Positions 43,884 to 55,230 of a DNA stretch of 64,000 nucleotides are shown here, piece after piece. This DNA comes from Psychroserpens burtonensis DSM 12212 (GTDB lineage Bacteria; Bacteroidota; Bacteroidia; Flavobacteriales; Flavobacteriaceae): the NCBI RefSeq assembly GCF_000425305.1, contig NZ_AUDE01000009.1, forward strand, positions 62,001-126,000, in the 5' to 3' direction. The notes beneath the pieces are model-generated. The model ran no database searches and was not told the DNA's origin. It saw only the letters and a program-made list of their open reading frames with translations. The stretch's first letter is position 1, and every line of letters starts with the position of its first letter. A program made the translations under genes and the position numbers.

Positions 43884-45401
43884 TTAGTTTACGTCCCAAA
43901 AGATGGAATTATTAAATGCTGAATCTACATTCTGATTGTACACACTAACATTTGCCGAATTCCCCGTATATTCTGATGTTGGATATAATAATCGTATTGG
44001 TCTATTAGGTCTGTTTGTAATATCTGGTAATGGCATGTTACTTGGATACCCTGTTCTTGTGTATTCTATCCAAGTTTCAACTCCGTTTGTTCCACCTAAA
44101 TCAATCCATTTTTGCGTAATTATTGCTTCAAGTTTATCTGCTGTACCATCCCAACCAATACCATTTACATTGTTGGCACTGTTTAGGTAGCCTCCAATTG
44201 AAGCACCTAATCTATTATACGATGATTGAATTGCACTTTCAAATAATCCTTTAGCATTTCCTGAGGACAATAATCCTTTAAATACTGCTTCAGACTGCAG
44301 GAAAAGTGATTCAGATGCTGTCATAATATAGCCATCTTGTTGTGGAGAACTTAATAAGCCAGGACCAATTCTTGATGGTTGCTCTCCACCACCTTGAGTA
44401 TTTCCTTGAATAGAAGCTTGTCCAGCTCTAGGCGTATATAACCTCTCTAGCCTTGAATCTGAAACACCAGTTGTTGTTCCATTTAAAAATTCAACTAAAT
44501 AAGTTGTTGGTCCAGCTCTAAGGTTAGAGAACGTTTCATTTGCTGTATCTCCAAACTGTCCGGCAGCATAACCAAAAGTTTCTACAAAAGGATTCATTCT
44601 ATTTACTTCATCAGAATATCCAGGATTTATAGTAACGTTGTCTCCGATACCTAAGAATTCAGCATTATTAAGTGATGCAAATTCAGTATTAAGAATAGTT
44701 TGTAATTCTGGAGTAGATTGAGCCGCATTAGACATTCGTAATAATAGTCTTAGTTTTAATGTGTTTCCAAACTTAATCCACTTACTCATATTCCCACCCA
44801 TAATGACATCGTTTGATCCCATAGGTACAGCTGAATTTACATCTGTATTTTGAATTTGAGCGAGAGCATCATTCACATCAGTAATTAGTGCAACATATAC
44901 GTCTACTTGATTGTCATATTCGGGAAACAATAACTCGCCACGTTGATGAATATCAGTAAATGGAATATCACCATATAAATCAACTAAATACTGAAAGTAG
45001 AATGCTCTATATATTTTAGAAGCACCTTTAAAATAATCATAGTTACCATCATACTCGTTGGTGATAATTTGAGTTAGGTTTCCAGTTCTCGCCATAAGGT
45101 TGTCCCATATATTATCGTAGAAATCTGTAGTTAATTGATATTGGAATTCTACAAAATAAGGCGCCTGAACCTGTTGGGCATTTCCAGACCATGTTGCTAC
45201 CATAGTGTTGCCTAATCCATTCATTGTTGACATTAATGTCTCTGAAGGTACAGTAAGGGCACCAGGTAAGATTACCTCTGGAGGTAATTGATCGATAACC
45301 ACACCGTTAGGGTCTTCATTTACAAGAACGTCGCTACAAGAGAATGTAAGACATACAAGTGTCAAAGACATGATGTACTTTATATTTTTTATTTTTTTCA
45401 T
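43884..45401 (-). CDS. SusD/RagB-like outer-membrane lipoprotein (SusD_2 type)
   Basis: A 505-residue surface lipoprotein. The signal MKKIKNIKYIMSLTLVCLTFSC ends in a lipidated Cys22, followed by SDVLVNEDPNG. The helical TPR-type scaffold is visible (SKIYRAFYFQYLVDLYGDIPFTDIHQ and the ASESLFLQSEAVFKGLL segment), matching the SusD-like_2 family. It caps the SusC barrel and captures oligosaccharides or peptides. It lies 4 bp after susC, so translation is coupled. No glycoside hydrolase gene is nearby to name a polysaccharide. Confidence 0.93.
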   Translation of the reverse strand: MKKIKNIKYIMSLTLVCLTFSCSDVLVNEDPNGVVIDQLPPEVILPGALTVPSETLMSTMNGLGNTMVATWSGNAQQVQAPYFVEFQYQLTTDFYDNIWDNLMARTGNLTQIITNEYDGNYDYFKGASKIYRAFYFQYLVDLYGDIPFTDIHQRGELLFPEYDNQVDVYVALITDVNDALAQIQNTDVNSAVPMGSNDVIMGGNMSKWIKFGNTLKLRLLLRMSNAAQSTPELQTILNTEFASLNNAEFLGIGDNVTINPGYSDEVNRMNPFVETFGYAAGQFGDTANETFSNLRAGPTTYLVEFLNGTTTGVSDSRLERLYTPRAGQASIQGNTQGGGEQPSRIGPGLLSSPQQDGYIMTASESLFLQSEAVFKGLLSSGNAKGLFESAIQSSYNRLGASIGGYLNSANNVNGIGWDGTADKLEAIITQKWIDLGGTNGVETWIEYTRTGYPSNMPLPDITNRPNRPIRLLYPTSEYTGNSANVSVYNQNVDSAFNNSIFWDVN

Positions 45402-45405
45402 TTTC

Positions 45406-48400
45406 TTAAAAGTTAAGTTTTACATTCATTGAATAAAATTTGGTTGGAGGTGTTTGACCATATCCACCTATTCCTGATCCAATTTCAGGATCATTGTATC
45501 CTCTATTTTCTTTGGGAAGAAGAACAAGTAAGTTTCTCCCACTAATACCTATCGATAAACCTTCAATAAACGTATTTTCTAAAGCTTTACTAGAAAGTGC
45601 ATAACTTAGCGCGACTTCTCTTAATTTGAAAGCTGTAGCATCAAGAATAAAGTTTTCATCTACACCTGTAAAATCACCACTTTGAACAAAAGATTGGTAT
45701 TGAGCATATGATGAAGGTCCACCATAAGATGGTCCAGTAAGTACAGATGTGTTTGTAGTTCCAGAACCTAGAACTGTCGAGTTAGGGAAGATAAAGTGTC
45801 CTCTTCCATTTTCCGCAGTTATAAAACTACGACCTTGTCCCGTTAGGTTGTTATAAATGTTTGAATAAAAGACGTGTCCAGTTCTAAAATCTGCTATCGC
45901 ACTTAATCTAAAACCTTTATAAGTTATATCTGTTCCAAAATTTAAAATATAATCTGGAGTAGTTCTACCAAGTACTTGTAAACCAGAAGCTGTTCTTGGA
46001 GAACCATCAGGGTTTAATACAATTCTACCGTCTTCATCTCTCTCATATGCACTACCTCTTATCAATGGAAATTGTTGTCCTTGGATGGCATAAATACCTG
46101 GCGATCCTTGTCCTAGTATGTCTGCATCATCTGTAATTTTTGTTGCAATTGTTCGTTGAGAAGCGTAACCCATGTTTAAGTTCCACCTCAAATCATCGGT
46201 TTTAATTGGTGTTAAGCCTAAATCAACCTCATACGCATTTGTTTGGGTTTCACCTACATTAACACCTGCACTAAAAACACTAGTAGCCGATGATACAGAT
46301 GCACTCAAGATTTGATTATCATTCGTGTAAAAAGAATAACTACCATCTAGTGTAATTCTAGGAATTCCTCCTCGTTTTAGTAGTTCTAAATTAAGATTAG
46401 CTTCGAATGTGCTAATGAATTCTGGTTCAATGGCATTATCAAATGTGCTTGAAGGGATTATGAATGAGTTAACACCACCAGAGTAAGGAAATGCTGCGGG
46501 TCTAAATCCAGTATCAAAAAGATCGTGAGCTCCTAGAGCAGAGATGTTTGCCGATTTAACATAACCTCCAGATATTTTCATTCTGTGTAAAAAATCAGAT
46601 TTTATTTCTGGGAAAGCTTTAGTTGGTATAAAAGAAGCACCTACAGAGTAGTAGAAGAAGCCAATATCTCCAATAGTTCGACCAGCAGACTGTAATCTAG
46701 AATCCCATTCTTGTCGCCCCGTTAAATTGAGGTACAAATAATCTTTATAACTTAAATCTACATTGGCAAAAATAGCTTGCTGCCGTCTCAAGGAACTAAA
46801 ATCTGATACTGAAATACCACTTGATATATTTTCAACAGTATATAATCCTGGTAGCGTTAAGATGTCTCCAGCTGTTGTTTGAGAAAAACCTCTACTTTCA
46901 GTACTATTTAGTCCGATTAAAGATTTAAGGCCAATATCTTCAGTTAATTGATAGTTGAAGTTTGTTATTAAATCTGTGTATAGAGTTCTCGTGCTATTGC
47001 TATTAACTCTTAGTGAAGATTGAATATCTCTACTATCACCAGTAATGGTGTATTCAGAAACATAATCATTAGCATAAGTAATACCTTTACCGCTTGTACT
47101 TACAACATTACTTCTTAAAATAGTACTGATGTTGTCATTAAATTGGTAGGATAGTTCTGCAGATAAATCAGTTCTTGTATTTTCAGATACATTTCTTTGG
47201 TTGTCTCTAACCCAATATGGACTATTACCAAAAGCGGTCCAATGATCACTATTACTTCCCGAGTTAAAATCGGTAACATTAACATCACTCGGTAATTGTG
47301 CCAATTCAGCATAAACACCACTTAAACGAACATTGTCGTTGGTATCAAAAATAGTTGCAGAAACATTTTGATCTTCAGCAGTAAAACGAGCATTTCCAGA
47401 CATTGAAAATTTTCCAAAAGTTTTACCTGCACTTAATGCGAAAAAGTCTTTTGTATAGGTATCATTAGGAATTAGACCATCTGTCTTTCTTCTATTGGCA
47501 CTTAAAGAATAAAACCCCTCGCGATCCCCTCCAGCGAGTGTTATTGTATTTTGTAATGCTGTACCTGTATTGAAAAAGTCTTTCATATTGTCTTTCCTAA
47601 ATTCATAAGGCCCACTTCTAAAATCATTAAAAGTAGGATAAGGTAGTCCTACAGGTTGAATAGATCCGTCATATTCTGGTCCCCAAGACCCTTGATCAAA
47701 AGCATCAATTTCTCCCCAATATCCTTTTCCATATCTGTCCTGTAATTGCGGTAAAAAAGCAATGTCTTCTATAGTAAGGGTAGTAGATAAAGAGATGCTG
47801 AGCTTGCCTTGTCCTTTTGTGCCTTTTTTTGTAGTTACAATTATGACACCATTACCACCAGCAGATCCATAGAGCGCTGCTCCATTAGGTCCTTTAATGA
47901 TATTGATTGATTCTATGATTTCGGGATCTAGATCAGACAATATTGTAGCTGATGAAATCACATTGTCAATAACAACTAAAGCCGAGTTTGAACCAGATAA
48001 TGAACGTGTACCACGTAAACTAATTGTTGTCGATGGATTAACACCTGTATTAGTGGTGTTAATTTGTAACCCAGAAACCTTACCAGCTAGAGATTGAACT
48101 GCATCTGGATTGTTAGCAGAAACAATTTCTTCAGACTTAAGATTCTCATAGGCAGTAGTGATTTCATCTGGTTTTCGTTTGATACCAACAGCGGTAACTA
48201 TAACTTCGTCTAATGAATCTGCATCTTCGAGCATCGTAACATTAATGGTGTTTAGTTCACCAACTTTGATTTCTTGTGTTTTTAAACCCACATAAGTAAA
48301 CACTAGAATATCTCCTGGCTTACTATTAATGGTGTAAACACCGTCAAAGTTTGTTTGAGTTCCAGTTGAGGTGCCTTTAATAACTATATTAACTCCCGGA

Positions 48401-48515
48401 AGTGGAATAGTAGATTGATCTGAGACCGTTCCAGAAATTGATTTTCTTGCGCAAAACTAAATTGCACGACTAATGCTAATAATAGCATTAGAATTCCATT
48501 AAACTTTGTTTTCAT
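45406..48515 (-). CDS. SusC/RagA-type TonB-linked outer-membrane transporter, N-terminus frameshifted
   Basis: The longest uninterrupted frame begins with GTG at 48303 (965 residues), but it lacks a signal peptide. An ATG at 48515 in another frame gives a perfect signal (MKTKFNGILMLLLALVVQFSFAQ). The two frames join by a -1 shift near 48441-48446, within an A4 run just after GCGCAAG. One missing A (A5 to A4) would explain it. After the shift comes the SusC N-terminal beta domain (KSISGTVSDQSTIPLPGVN...), the plug (GVNPSTTISLRGTRSLSG) and the 22-strand barrel ending in MNVKLNF. The intact product is about 1036 residues. It is paired with the SusD gene 4 bp on. Confidence 0.88.
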
Positions 48516-48646
48516 AAAATAAATTTATTTGAATTAGCCTTATTCAAATATCTTAATAAAATGTTAAAAAAAATAGCGTAATTGCTAAATTTTTAATATT
48601 ATTTTAAATATTTTGTTAAAATGGTAGAAATAAATCAGGATTATTT

Positions 48647-50335
48647 CTAGAACGTTGTGGTTAGGCTCAAATGAATTTTAGAATCAGATAATTTGAACCT
48701 CTGGCTTTCAGTTTTGCCGCTGGTGTAGTTAAATCTAAATAGTCCGGCTTTTGTTATAAGCCCAAATCCAAATCCAAACCCAAAGAGTTTTTCTTTCTGA
48801 TCTGTAATTTGGTTCTCAAAGTACGCAGCGTCTATAACGGAGTGCACATAAATGCTATTGTTTAACTTATATCTGTACTCTGTATTAAGAACGCCATACA
48901 AGTTTGCTATTAAGCTGTTTTCTTCGAAACCACGAATCGAATTGATACCACCAAATCTAGGAAGCTCATTTTCTAAATAGGAGTCAGATACCAGGTAATT
49001 AAAATTAACTTTTCCGTAAATGCTATTTTTATCGTTAAGATTAAAAATTTTGAACGTATTGAGATAAAAATTAGATTGTTTTTCGTTGAAATCCTCATAA
49101 GATCTATTCCCAATTCCTGTAGATACATTAAATAAAAAATTTATTGGAAACAGAAGATTGAAATTTTGTCTATTTGTATACATATAATTTACAAAGTATT
49201 GATTTGAACTGTAATCGGTAATTAAAGAGGAAGAAAGATCAAGTAGGTCTGTTGAATTAACAGATGTAGTTCCTCCTGATATAATATGTTTACTATTAAT
49301 TTGATAATTAAGCTTTATAGCTTGGGTAACTGTTACAAAGGATGAATCTCTTTTAAAAATGTTTAAATTTAAATTAATACCAATTGGCGTATTCAATATA
49401 TAGGGTGCATCCAATTCTAAATCAAAAGTTTGTTGATCACTTTCATCGCTTTTGTATAATAGTTTTAAGGACTCACCATAATTTAAGTTGTTAGTGAGAT
49501 TCAAATTTAGATAACCATCAAATTCAATCTTATCTGTAGCCTCGTTAGTTCCAAAACCTAAAAACCCATCAAAAGTATTGCTTTTTGCTTTTTCTAAATA
49601 CATATATAATATGGTAGAATCTTTAGTGAAAAGAACTTCAGGGTCTCTAATTTGGTTAGCGAAAGCCAAATCATTAAGTGCTTTAGTCTTTTCTTTTATT
49701 TTTTCTAAGCTAAAGGTTTGATTAGTTTTAATCTTTAGATAACGTTTAATGAATGATTTTGGGAATTTCTCGTAACCCTTCAAAACAAGTTTGTCCATGG
49801 TCCGAGTATTTAATTCAGAGACAGATAAAGAACCTTTTAAGTAGCTGTGATCAATACTTATGATGTCGGTTAAAATAAGTGAACTAAAAGGATTGCCTTT
49901 ATTTGCTAATTGAGAGTTTATAAACTCTAAAGTAGATTCAATATTTTCAATAGGAATAATTAGGTCGTTACTTGTATCTAAAAAACCAGTCGATTTTAAA
50001 ATAGGTAAGTCTACTAGATTATTGTGACTAATAGTAATGGAGTTGTATTTATTTCTTAAACTGAAATGTGCGTCATATGAGGAATCATTCTGTTTGATTA
50101 AATGGAGTTGCTCAATTTCAATATAACCAACTTTGATAAGTGTTTTTTTAAGATTAGAAACTTCGGTTTCTAATGAAGAATAATCTTCAAACATGTTTTT
50201 GTACCCCAAAGAGTCTATAGATCTTGTTTCATTTTCTGAAGAACCTAAACATGTCAAATATAAATTTTGCCCAAGTGTATTAGAGAAGTACAACAAAAAA
50301 AGAAGTGAGGTAAAAAGATATTTTATTTTTGGCAT
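48647..50335 (-). CDS. BamA/TamA (Omp85)-like outer-membrane protein
   Basis: A 562-residue secreted protein; signal MPKIKYLFTSLLFLLYFSNTLGQ. After a POTRA-like periplasmic part (about 30-250, with LVLKGYEKFPKSFIKRYLKIKTNQTFSLEKIKEKTKALNDLAFA resembling a POTRA domain), a 16-strand barrel follows. The conserved barrel motif is RGFEENSL (about residue 465), and the C-terminus LSLTTTF ends in the aromatic residue needed for insertion. It belongs to the Omp85 family. Its role could be secretion or assembly of surface lipoproteins. It lies 131 bp upstream of susC on the same strand. Confidence 0.82.
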   Translation of the reverse strand: MPKIKYLFTSLLFLLYFSNTLGQNLYLTCLGSSENETRSIDSLGYKNMFEDYSSLETEVSNLKKTLIKVGYIEIEQLHLIKQNDSSYDAHFSLRNKYNSITISHNNLVDLPILKSTGFLDTSNDLIIPIENIESTLEFINSQLANKGNPFSSLILTDIISIDHSYLKGSLSVSELNTRTMDKLVLKGYEKFPKSFIKRYLKIKTNQTFSLEKIKEKTKALNDLAFANQIRDPEVLFTKDSTILYMYLEKAKSNTFDGFLGFGTNEATDKIEFDGYLNLNLTNNLNYGESLKLLYKSDESDQQTFDLELDAPYILNTPIGINLNLNIFKRDSSFVTVTQAIKLNYQINSKHIISGGTTSVNSTDLLDLSSSLITDYSSNQYFVNYMYTNRQNFNLLFPINFLFNVSTGIGNRSYEDFNEKQSNFYLNTFKIFNLNDKNSIYGKVNFNYLVSDSYLENELPRFGGINSIRGFEENSLIANLYGVLNTEYRYKLNNSIYVHSVIDAAYFENQITDQKEKLFGFGFGFGLITKAGLFRFNYTSGKTESQRFKLSDSKIHLSLTTTF

Positions 50336-50351
50336 TAAACTTTCTATTATT

Positions 50352-50359
50352 CAAATTTA
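50352..50359 (-). promoter_or_regulatory. -7 element of the Omp85-like gene
   Basis: On the minus strand TAAATTTG matches TAnnTTTG, 16 bp before the ATG at 50335. No clear -33 box. Confidence 0.4.
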
Positions 50360-50432
50360 ACGCAAAATAATTACTAAAAATATCTGTATACATAAATAAT
50401 TTAAAAAACTTTGTAAAATTAATCGTTTGGAG

Positions 50433-50463
50433 TTTGAATAATTCATATTTATTTTTACCTTTG
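50433..50463 (+). promoter_or_regulatory. promoter of the ribosomal protein operon
   Basis: TTTG (50433-50436), a 19-bp spacer, then TACCTTTG (50456-50463): a near-perfect Bacteroidota TTTG/TAnnTTTG promoter. It ends 43 bp before rpsL and is the only strong promoter seen for the whole run to secY. Confidence 0.88.
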
Positions 50464-50506
50464 CAGCCCTCTAAAGAGAGGTTTTAATAAAATTATATAG
50501 AAATAT

Positions 50507-50881
50507 ATGCCAACAATTTCACAATTAGTACGAAAAGGAAGAGCCAAAATAACCAAGAAGAGTAAATCGGCTGCTTTAGATTCGTGTCCACAAAGACGTG
50601 GTGTGTGTACTCGTGTTTACACAACGACTCCTAAAAAACCTAACTCAGCAATGCGTAAGGTAGCAAGGGTTCGTCTGACAAACGGAAACGAGGTTAATGC
50701 ATACATCGGTGGTGAAGGACACAATTTACAAGAGCACTCGATAGTATTGGTTAGAGGTGGAAGGGTAAAAGATTTGCCAGGAGTTAGATATCACATTGTT
50801 CGTGGTGCCTTAGATACAGCAGGTGTCGCAGGTAGAACGCAACGTAGATCTAAGTATGGTGCAAAACGCCCTAAGAAGTAA
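50507..50881 (+). CDS. rpsL: 30S ribosomal protein S12
   Basis: A 124-residue protein with the canonical [11 protein letters not shown] start, the [11 protein letters not shown] loop (Lys42 of E. coli numbering) and G-V-R-Y-H-I-V-R-G. It sits at the decoding centre and carries the wild-type streptomycin-sensitive residues at these positions. It is the first gene of the str-S10-spc operon. Confidence 0.98.
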   Translation: MPTISQLVRKGRAKITKKSKSAALDSCPQRRGVCTRVYTTTPKKPNSAMRKVARVRLTNGNEVNAYIGGEGHNLQEHSIVLVRGGRVKDLPGVRYHIVRGALDTAGVAGRTQRRSKYGAKRPKK

Positions 50882-50903
50882 TTAAAAACTTTAAGAAGAA
50901 GAC

Positions 50904-51380
50904 ATGAGAAAAAGAGCAGCAAAAAAGAGACCGCTTTTACCAGATCCTAAATTTAATGACCAGTTAGTAACTCGTTTCGTTAATATGATGATGTGGGATG
51001 GTAAGAAGTCTGTCGCTTTTAAAGTATTCTATGATGCAATTGATATTGTAGAAGCAAAAAAAACAGACGAAGAAAAAACAGCTTTAGAAATCTGGAAAGA
51101 TGCCTTATCTAACGTTATGCCTCACGTAGAAGTGCGCAGTCGTAGAGTAGGTGGAGCAACATTTCAAATTCCAATGCAAATTCGTCCAGATCGTAAAGTA
51201 TCTACGGCCATGAAATGGTTGATTAGCTACTCGAGAAAAAGAAATGAAAAATCTATGCCTCAAAAATTAGCTGCTGAAGTTTTAGCTGCGGCAAAGGAAG
51301 AAGGAGCTGCTGTTAAGAAAAGAGTTGATACTCACAAAATGGCAGAAGCAAATAAGGCATTCTCACACTTTAGATTTTAA
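50904..51380 (+). CDS. rpsG: 30S ribosomal protein S7
   Basis: A 158-residue 16S rRNA head-binding protein. The stretch [24 protein letters not shown] is diagnostic. In E. coli S7 is the autorepressor of the str operon. It lies between rpsL and fusA with 22-bp and 6-bp spacers. Confidence 0.98.
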   Translation: MRKRAAKKRPLLPDPKFNDQLVTRFVNMMMWDGKKSVAFKVFYDAIDIVEAKKTDEEKTALEIWKDALSNVMPHVEVRSRRVGGATFQIPMQIRPDRKVSTAMKWLISYSRKRNEKSMPQKLAAEVLAAAKEEGAAVKKRVDTHKMAEANKAFSHFRF

Positions 51381-51386
51381 TTTAGG

Positions 51387-53513
51387 ATGGCAAGAGATTT
51401 AAGATATACAAGAAATATAGGTATTGCTGCGCATATTGATGCAGGTAAAACTACGACTACAGAGCGTATTCTTTATTATACAGGTGTTTCACACAAAATT
51501 GGTGAGGTGCATGATGGTGCTGCGACTATGGACTGGATGGAGCAAGAGCAAGAAAGAGGTATTACAATTACTTCTGCTGCAACTACTTGTACATGGGTTT
51601 TTCCTAAAGAAAATGCAGAGCCTACTGAGGACGCAAAGGATTATCATTTTAATATTATTGATACACCAGGTCACGTAGATTTTACGGTTGAAGTCAACCG
51701 TTCACTTCGTGTTCTTGATGGTTTAGTATTTTTGTTTAGTGCAGTTGATGGTGTTGAGCCTCAGTCTGAAACTAACTGGAGACTTGCAGATAATTACAAA
51801 GTACCTCGTATAGGTTTCGTTAATAAAATGGATCGTCAAGGGTCTGATTTTATGATGGTTTGTGGTCAAGTTAAGGAAATGTTGGGTTCTAATGCGGTTC
51901 CTATTGTTTTGAATATTGGTGACGAAGAAAATTTTAAGGGTATTGTTGATTTAGTAAAGAACAGAGCTATCATATGGCATGACGATACTCAAGGGGCAAC
52001 TTTTGATGTTATTGAAATTCCTGAGGAGCTTAAGGCGGAATCCAAAAAATACAGGGCTTTACTTATTGAAGAGGTAGCTAGTTACGATGAGAACTTATTA
52101 GAGAAGTTCATGGAGGATGAAGATTCTATTACAGAGGATGAGGTGCATGCTGCACTTAGGGCTGCTGTAATGGATATGGCTATTATTCCTATGATTTGTG
52201 GATCGGCGTTTAAAAATAAAGGGGTACAGTTTTTATTAGATGCTGTATGTCGTTACTTGCCTTCTCCAATGGATAAGGAAGGTATAAAAGGAATTAATCC
52301 TGATACAGAAAAAGAAGAATTACGTAAACCAAGTGTAGATGAGCCTTTTGCGGCTTTAGCATTTAAAATTGCTACAGATCCTTTCGTAGGGCGTTTGGCA
52401 TTTTTTAGAGCATATTCTGGTCGTTTAGATGCGGGTTCTTATGTACTAAATAATCGGTCTGGTAAGAAAGAACGTATTTCTAGAATCTATCAAATGCACG
52501 CTAACAAGCAAAATGCAATTGATTTTATTGAAGCTGGTGATATTGGAGCTGCTGTTGGATTTAAATCTATAAAAACAGGAGACACGTTAACAGATGAAAA
52601 ACATCCAATTGTTTTAGAGTCTATGGACTTCCCTGATCCGGTAATTGGTATTGCGGTTGAGCCTAAAACTAAGGCAGATGTTGATAAATTAGGTATTGGA
52701 TTGGCTAAGTTAGCTGAGGAGGATCCTACATTTACTGTGCGTTCAGACGAATCTTCAGGACAAACTATTATTTCTGGAATGGGTGAACTTCATTTAGATG
52801 TGATTGTAGATCGTTTAAGACGTGAGTTTAAAGTTGAAGTAAATCAAGGTCAGCCACAGGTTGAATATAAAGAGGCCATAACAGCTGTTGCTGATCATAG
52901 AGAAGTTTATAAGAAACAATCTGGTGGTCGTGGTAAGTTTGCTGATATTGTGTTTACTGTTGGGCCAGCTGATGAGGGTGTAACAGGATTACAGTTTGAG
53001 TCTGTAATTAAAGGTGGTAATGTACCTAAAGAATTTATCCCGTCAATTGAAAAAGGATTTAAAATGGCAATGGTTAATGGACCTTTAGCAGGTTACGAAA
53101 TCGATTCTATGAAGGTAACATTGAGAGATGGATCTTATCATGATGTGGATTCTGATCAGCTATCGTTTGAATTAGCTGCTAAGTTAGGATTTAAAAATTG
53201 TGCTAGAGCTGCGAAAGCGGTAATAATGGAGCCTATTATGAAGCTTGAGGTGATTACACCTGAAGAAAATATGGGTGATATAGTTGGAGATTTAAATCGT
53301 CGTCGTGGACAAATGAGTGATATGGGTGATAGAGCTGGTGCAAAGACTGTAAAAGCTACAGTGCCTTTATCTGAAATGTTTGGATATGTAACTACATTAA
53401 GAACATTATCATCTGGTCGTGCAACATCAACAATGGAATTTTCACATTATGCTGAAACTCCTTCGAATATTTCAGAAGAAGTAATCAAGGCGGCTAAAGG
53501 CATAGAAGCTTAA
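51387..53513 (+). CDS. fusA: elongation factor G
   Basis: A 708-residue translational GTPase of full length. G1 is [16 protein letters not shown]3 [12 protein letters not shown] and G4 [10 protein letters not shown]. It drives ribosome translocation. Unlike in E. coli, no tuf gene follows; rpsJ comes 13 bp on, a layout usual in Bacteroidota. Confidence 0.98.
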   Translation: MARDLRYTRNIGIAAHIDAGKTTTTERILYYTGVSHKIGEVHDGAATMDWMEQEQERGITITSAATTCTWVFPKENAEPTEDAKDYHFNIIDTPGHVDFTVEVNRSLRVLDGLVFLFSAVDGVEPQSETNWRLADNYKVPRIGFVNKMDRQGSDFMMVCGQVKEMLGSNAVPIVLNIGDEENFKGIVDLVKNRAIIWHDDTQGATFDVIEIPEELKAESKKYRALLIEEVASYDENLLEKFMEDEDSITEDEVHAALRAAVMDMAIIPMICGSAFKNKGVQFLLDAVCRYLPSPMDKEGIKGINPDTEKEELRKPSVDEPFAALAFKIATDPFVGRLAFFRAYSGRLDAGSYVLNNRSGKKERISRIYQMHANKQNAIDFIEAGDIGAAVGFKSIKTGDTLTDEKHPIVLESMDFPDPVIGIAVEPKTKADVDKLGIGLAKLAEEDPTFTVRSDESSGQTIISGMGELHLDVIVDRLRREFKVEVNQGQPQVEYKEAITAVADHREVYKKQSGGRGKFADIVFTVGPADEGVTGLQFESVIKGGNVPKEFIPSIEKGFKMAMVNGPLAGYEIDSMKVTLRDGSYHDVDSDQLSFELAAKLGFKNCARAAKAVIMEPIMKLEVITPEENMGDIVGDLNRRRGQMSDMGDRAGAKTVKATVPLSEMFGYVTTLRTLSSGRATSTMEFSHYAETPSNISEEVIKAAKGIEA

Positions 53514-53526
53514 AACTAAAAAGAAA

Positions 53527-53832
53527 ATGAGTCAGAAAATTAGAATAAAGTTAAAGTCTTACGATCACAATTTAGTTGATAAGTCTGCTGATAAGATTGT
53601 AAAGACAGTAAAAAGTACTGGTGCTGTTGTAACTGGACCAATTCCGTTACCTACACACAAAAAGATTTTTACAGTATTACGATCACCACACGTAAATAAG
53701 AAGTCTAGAGAGCAATTTCAATTAAGCTCATACAAGAGATTATTGGATATCTACTCTTCATCTTCTAAGACAATTGATGCGTTAATGAAGCTTGAATTGC
53801 CAAGTGGAGTTGAAGTTGAAATTAAGGTGTAG
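53527..53832 (+). CDS. rpsJ: 30S ribosomal protein S10
   Basis: A 101-residue S10 with [13 protein letters not shown] and the conserved [25 protein letters not shown] block. It is also NusE, a transcription antitermination partner. It is followed by an unusual 144-bp gap that holds a hairpin. Confidence 0.98.
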   Translation: MSQKIRIKLKSYDHNLVDKSADKIVKTVKSTGAVVTGPIPLPTHKKIFTVLRSPHVNKKSREQFQLSSYKRLLDIYSSSSKTIDALMKLELPSGVEVEIKV

Positions 53833-53911
53833 TGGAATTTATCATGTAGTTGATAAAAGTGAAGAACATGTCCTGAGCTGCGTGCAAAGGAAAAACGGTT
53901 AAATACAATTC

Positions 53912-53944
53912 AAGGTCGAATGTATTTTCGGCCTTAAGTTTTTT
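53912..53944 (+). promoter_or_regulatory. attenuator-like hairpin between rpsJ and rplC
   Basis: AAGGTCGA (53912-53919) pairs with TCGGCCTT (53928-53935, one G-U) and TTTTTT follows after 3 nt. It lies within a 144-bp gap in an otherwise compact operon, 32 bp before rplC, and could terminate or attenuate transcription. No ribosomal-protein binding motif was recognised. Confidence 0.55.
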
Positions 53945-53976
53945 AATAAATAGTAATAATAAATAAATTAATAATT

Positions 53977-54594
53977 ATGTCTGGGTTAATAGGAAGAAAG
54001 ATCGGTATGACCAGCATTTTCGATGAAAATGGAAAGAATATTCCGTGTACAGTAATCGAAGCTGGACCATGTATCGTTACCCAAGTCAGAACCGAAGAGG
54101 TCGACGGGTACAGAGCCCTTCAACTTGGTTTCGATGACAAGACAGAGAAAAGTGCTACAAAAGCTGAAATTGGTCACGCCAAAAAAGCTGGTACTTCTGT
54201 TAAATCAAAAGTCGCGGAATTTCAAGGATTTGAAGGAGATTACAAATTAGGAGATGCTATCACAGTAGAACACTTTATAGAAGGTGAGTTCGTTGATGTA
54301 GCTGGTACTTCAAAAGGAAAAGGTTTCCAAGGTGTTGTAAAACGTCATGGATTTGCTGGTGTGGGTCAAGCGACACATGGTCAGCATAACCGTTTAAGAG
54401 CTCCGGGTTCTATTGGTGCTGCTTCATATCCTGCAAGAGTTTTCAAAGGAATGAAAATGGCTGGACGAATGGGTGGCGAAAGAGTATATGTTGAAAATTT
54501 AAGAGTCTACAAGGTAGTTGCTGAAAAGAACTTAATTGTGGTTAAAGGATGTGTTCCAGGGCACAAAAACTCTTATGTAATTATTCAAAAATAA
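53977..54594 (+). CDS. rplC: 50S ribosomal protein L3
   Basis: A 205-residue L3 with [15 protein letters not shown] at the N-terminus and the R-H-G-F-x-G-V-G-Q-x-T-H-G-Q loop with conserved Gln. It binds near the 3' end of 23S rRNA and starts 50S assembly. Its stop shares a base with the rplD start (TAATG). Confidence 0.98.
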   Translation: MSGLIGRKIGMTSIFDENGKNIPCTVIEAGPCIVTQVRTEEVDGYRALQLGFDDKTEKSATKAEIGHAKKAGTSVKSKVAEFQGFEGDYKLGDAITVEHFIEGEFVDVAGTSKGKGFQGVVKRHGFAGVGQATHGQHNRLRAPGSIGAASYPARVFKGMKMAGRMGGERVYVENLRVYKVVAEKNLIVVKGCVPGHKNSYVIIQK

Positions 54595-55223
54595 TGAAAG
54601 TAGCAGTTTTAGATATAAACGGAAAAGACACAGGTAGGAAGGTAGACCTTTCTGCACATGTGTTCGCTATTGAGCCTAATAATCATGCGGTTTATTTAGA
54701 TGTTAAGCAATATCTTGCTAACCAACGTCAAGGAACGCACAAGGCAAAAGAAAGAGCAGAAATTTCAGGTAGTACACGAAAGATTAAAAAGCAGAAAGGT
54801 ACGGGTACGGCGAGAGCAGGTAGTATCAAATCTGGTGTATTTAGAGGTGGTGGACGTATGTTCGGACCAAGACCAAGAAATTACAGTATTAAATTGAACA
54901 AAAACCTGAAGCGTTTAGCACGTAAATCAGCGTTAACAATGAAGGCAAATGATAAGGATATCGTTGTTTTAGAAGACTTTAATTTCGAGGCTCCAAAGAC
55001 GAAAAACTTTACTGCTGTATTGAAGGCATTAGACATACAAAACAAAAAGTCATTGTTTGTGTTGGGTGCGTCAAATAATAATGTATATTTGTCATCACGA
55101 AATTTTAAAGGCTCTGAAGTTATAATGAACTCAGAATTAAGTACTTATAAAATTTTGAATGCAAATAAATTAATTCTTCTAGAGAGTTCTTTAGAGGGAA
55201 TTGAATCGAACTTAAGTAAATAA
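54594..55223 (+). CDS. rplD: 50S ribosomal protein L4
   Basis: A 209-residue L4 from the ATG at 54594, chosen over an upstream in-frame ATG at 54549 that lies inside rplC. The exit-tunnel loop is [24 protein letters not shown]4 represses the S10 operon in E. coli; whether this holds here is unknown. Confidence 0.97.
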   Translation: MKVAVLDINGKDTGRKVDLSAHVFAIEPNNHAVYLDVKQYLANQRQGTHKAKERAEISGSTRKIKKQKGTGTARAGSIKSGVFRGGGRMFGPRPRNYSIKLNKNLKRLARKSALTMKANDKDIVVLEDFNFEAPKTKNFTAVLKALDIQNKKSLFVLGASNNNVYLSSRNFKGSEVIMNSELSTYKILNANKLILLESSLEGIESNLSK

Positions 55224-55230
55224 TAAGACA

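Noticed and set aside
48303-48303. GTG at 48303 as the true start of the SusC-type protein
   Set aside because: It would lack a signal peptide and the N-terminal beta domain, both of which are encoded just upstream in the neighbouring frame.
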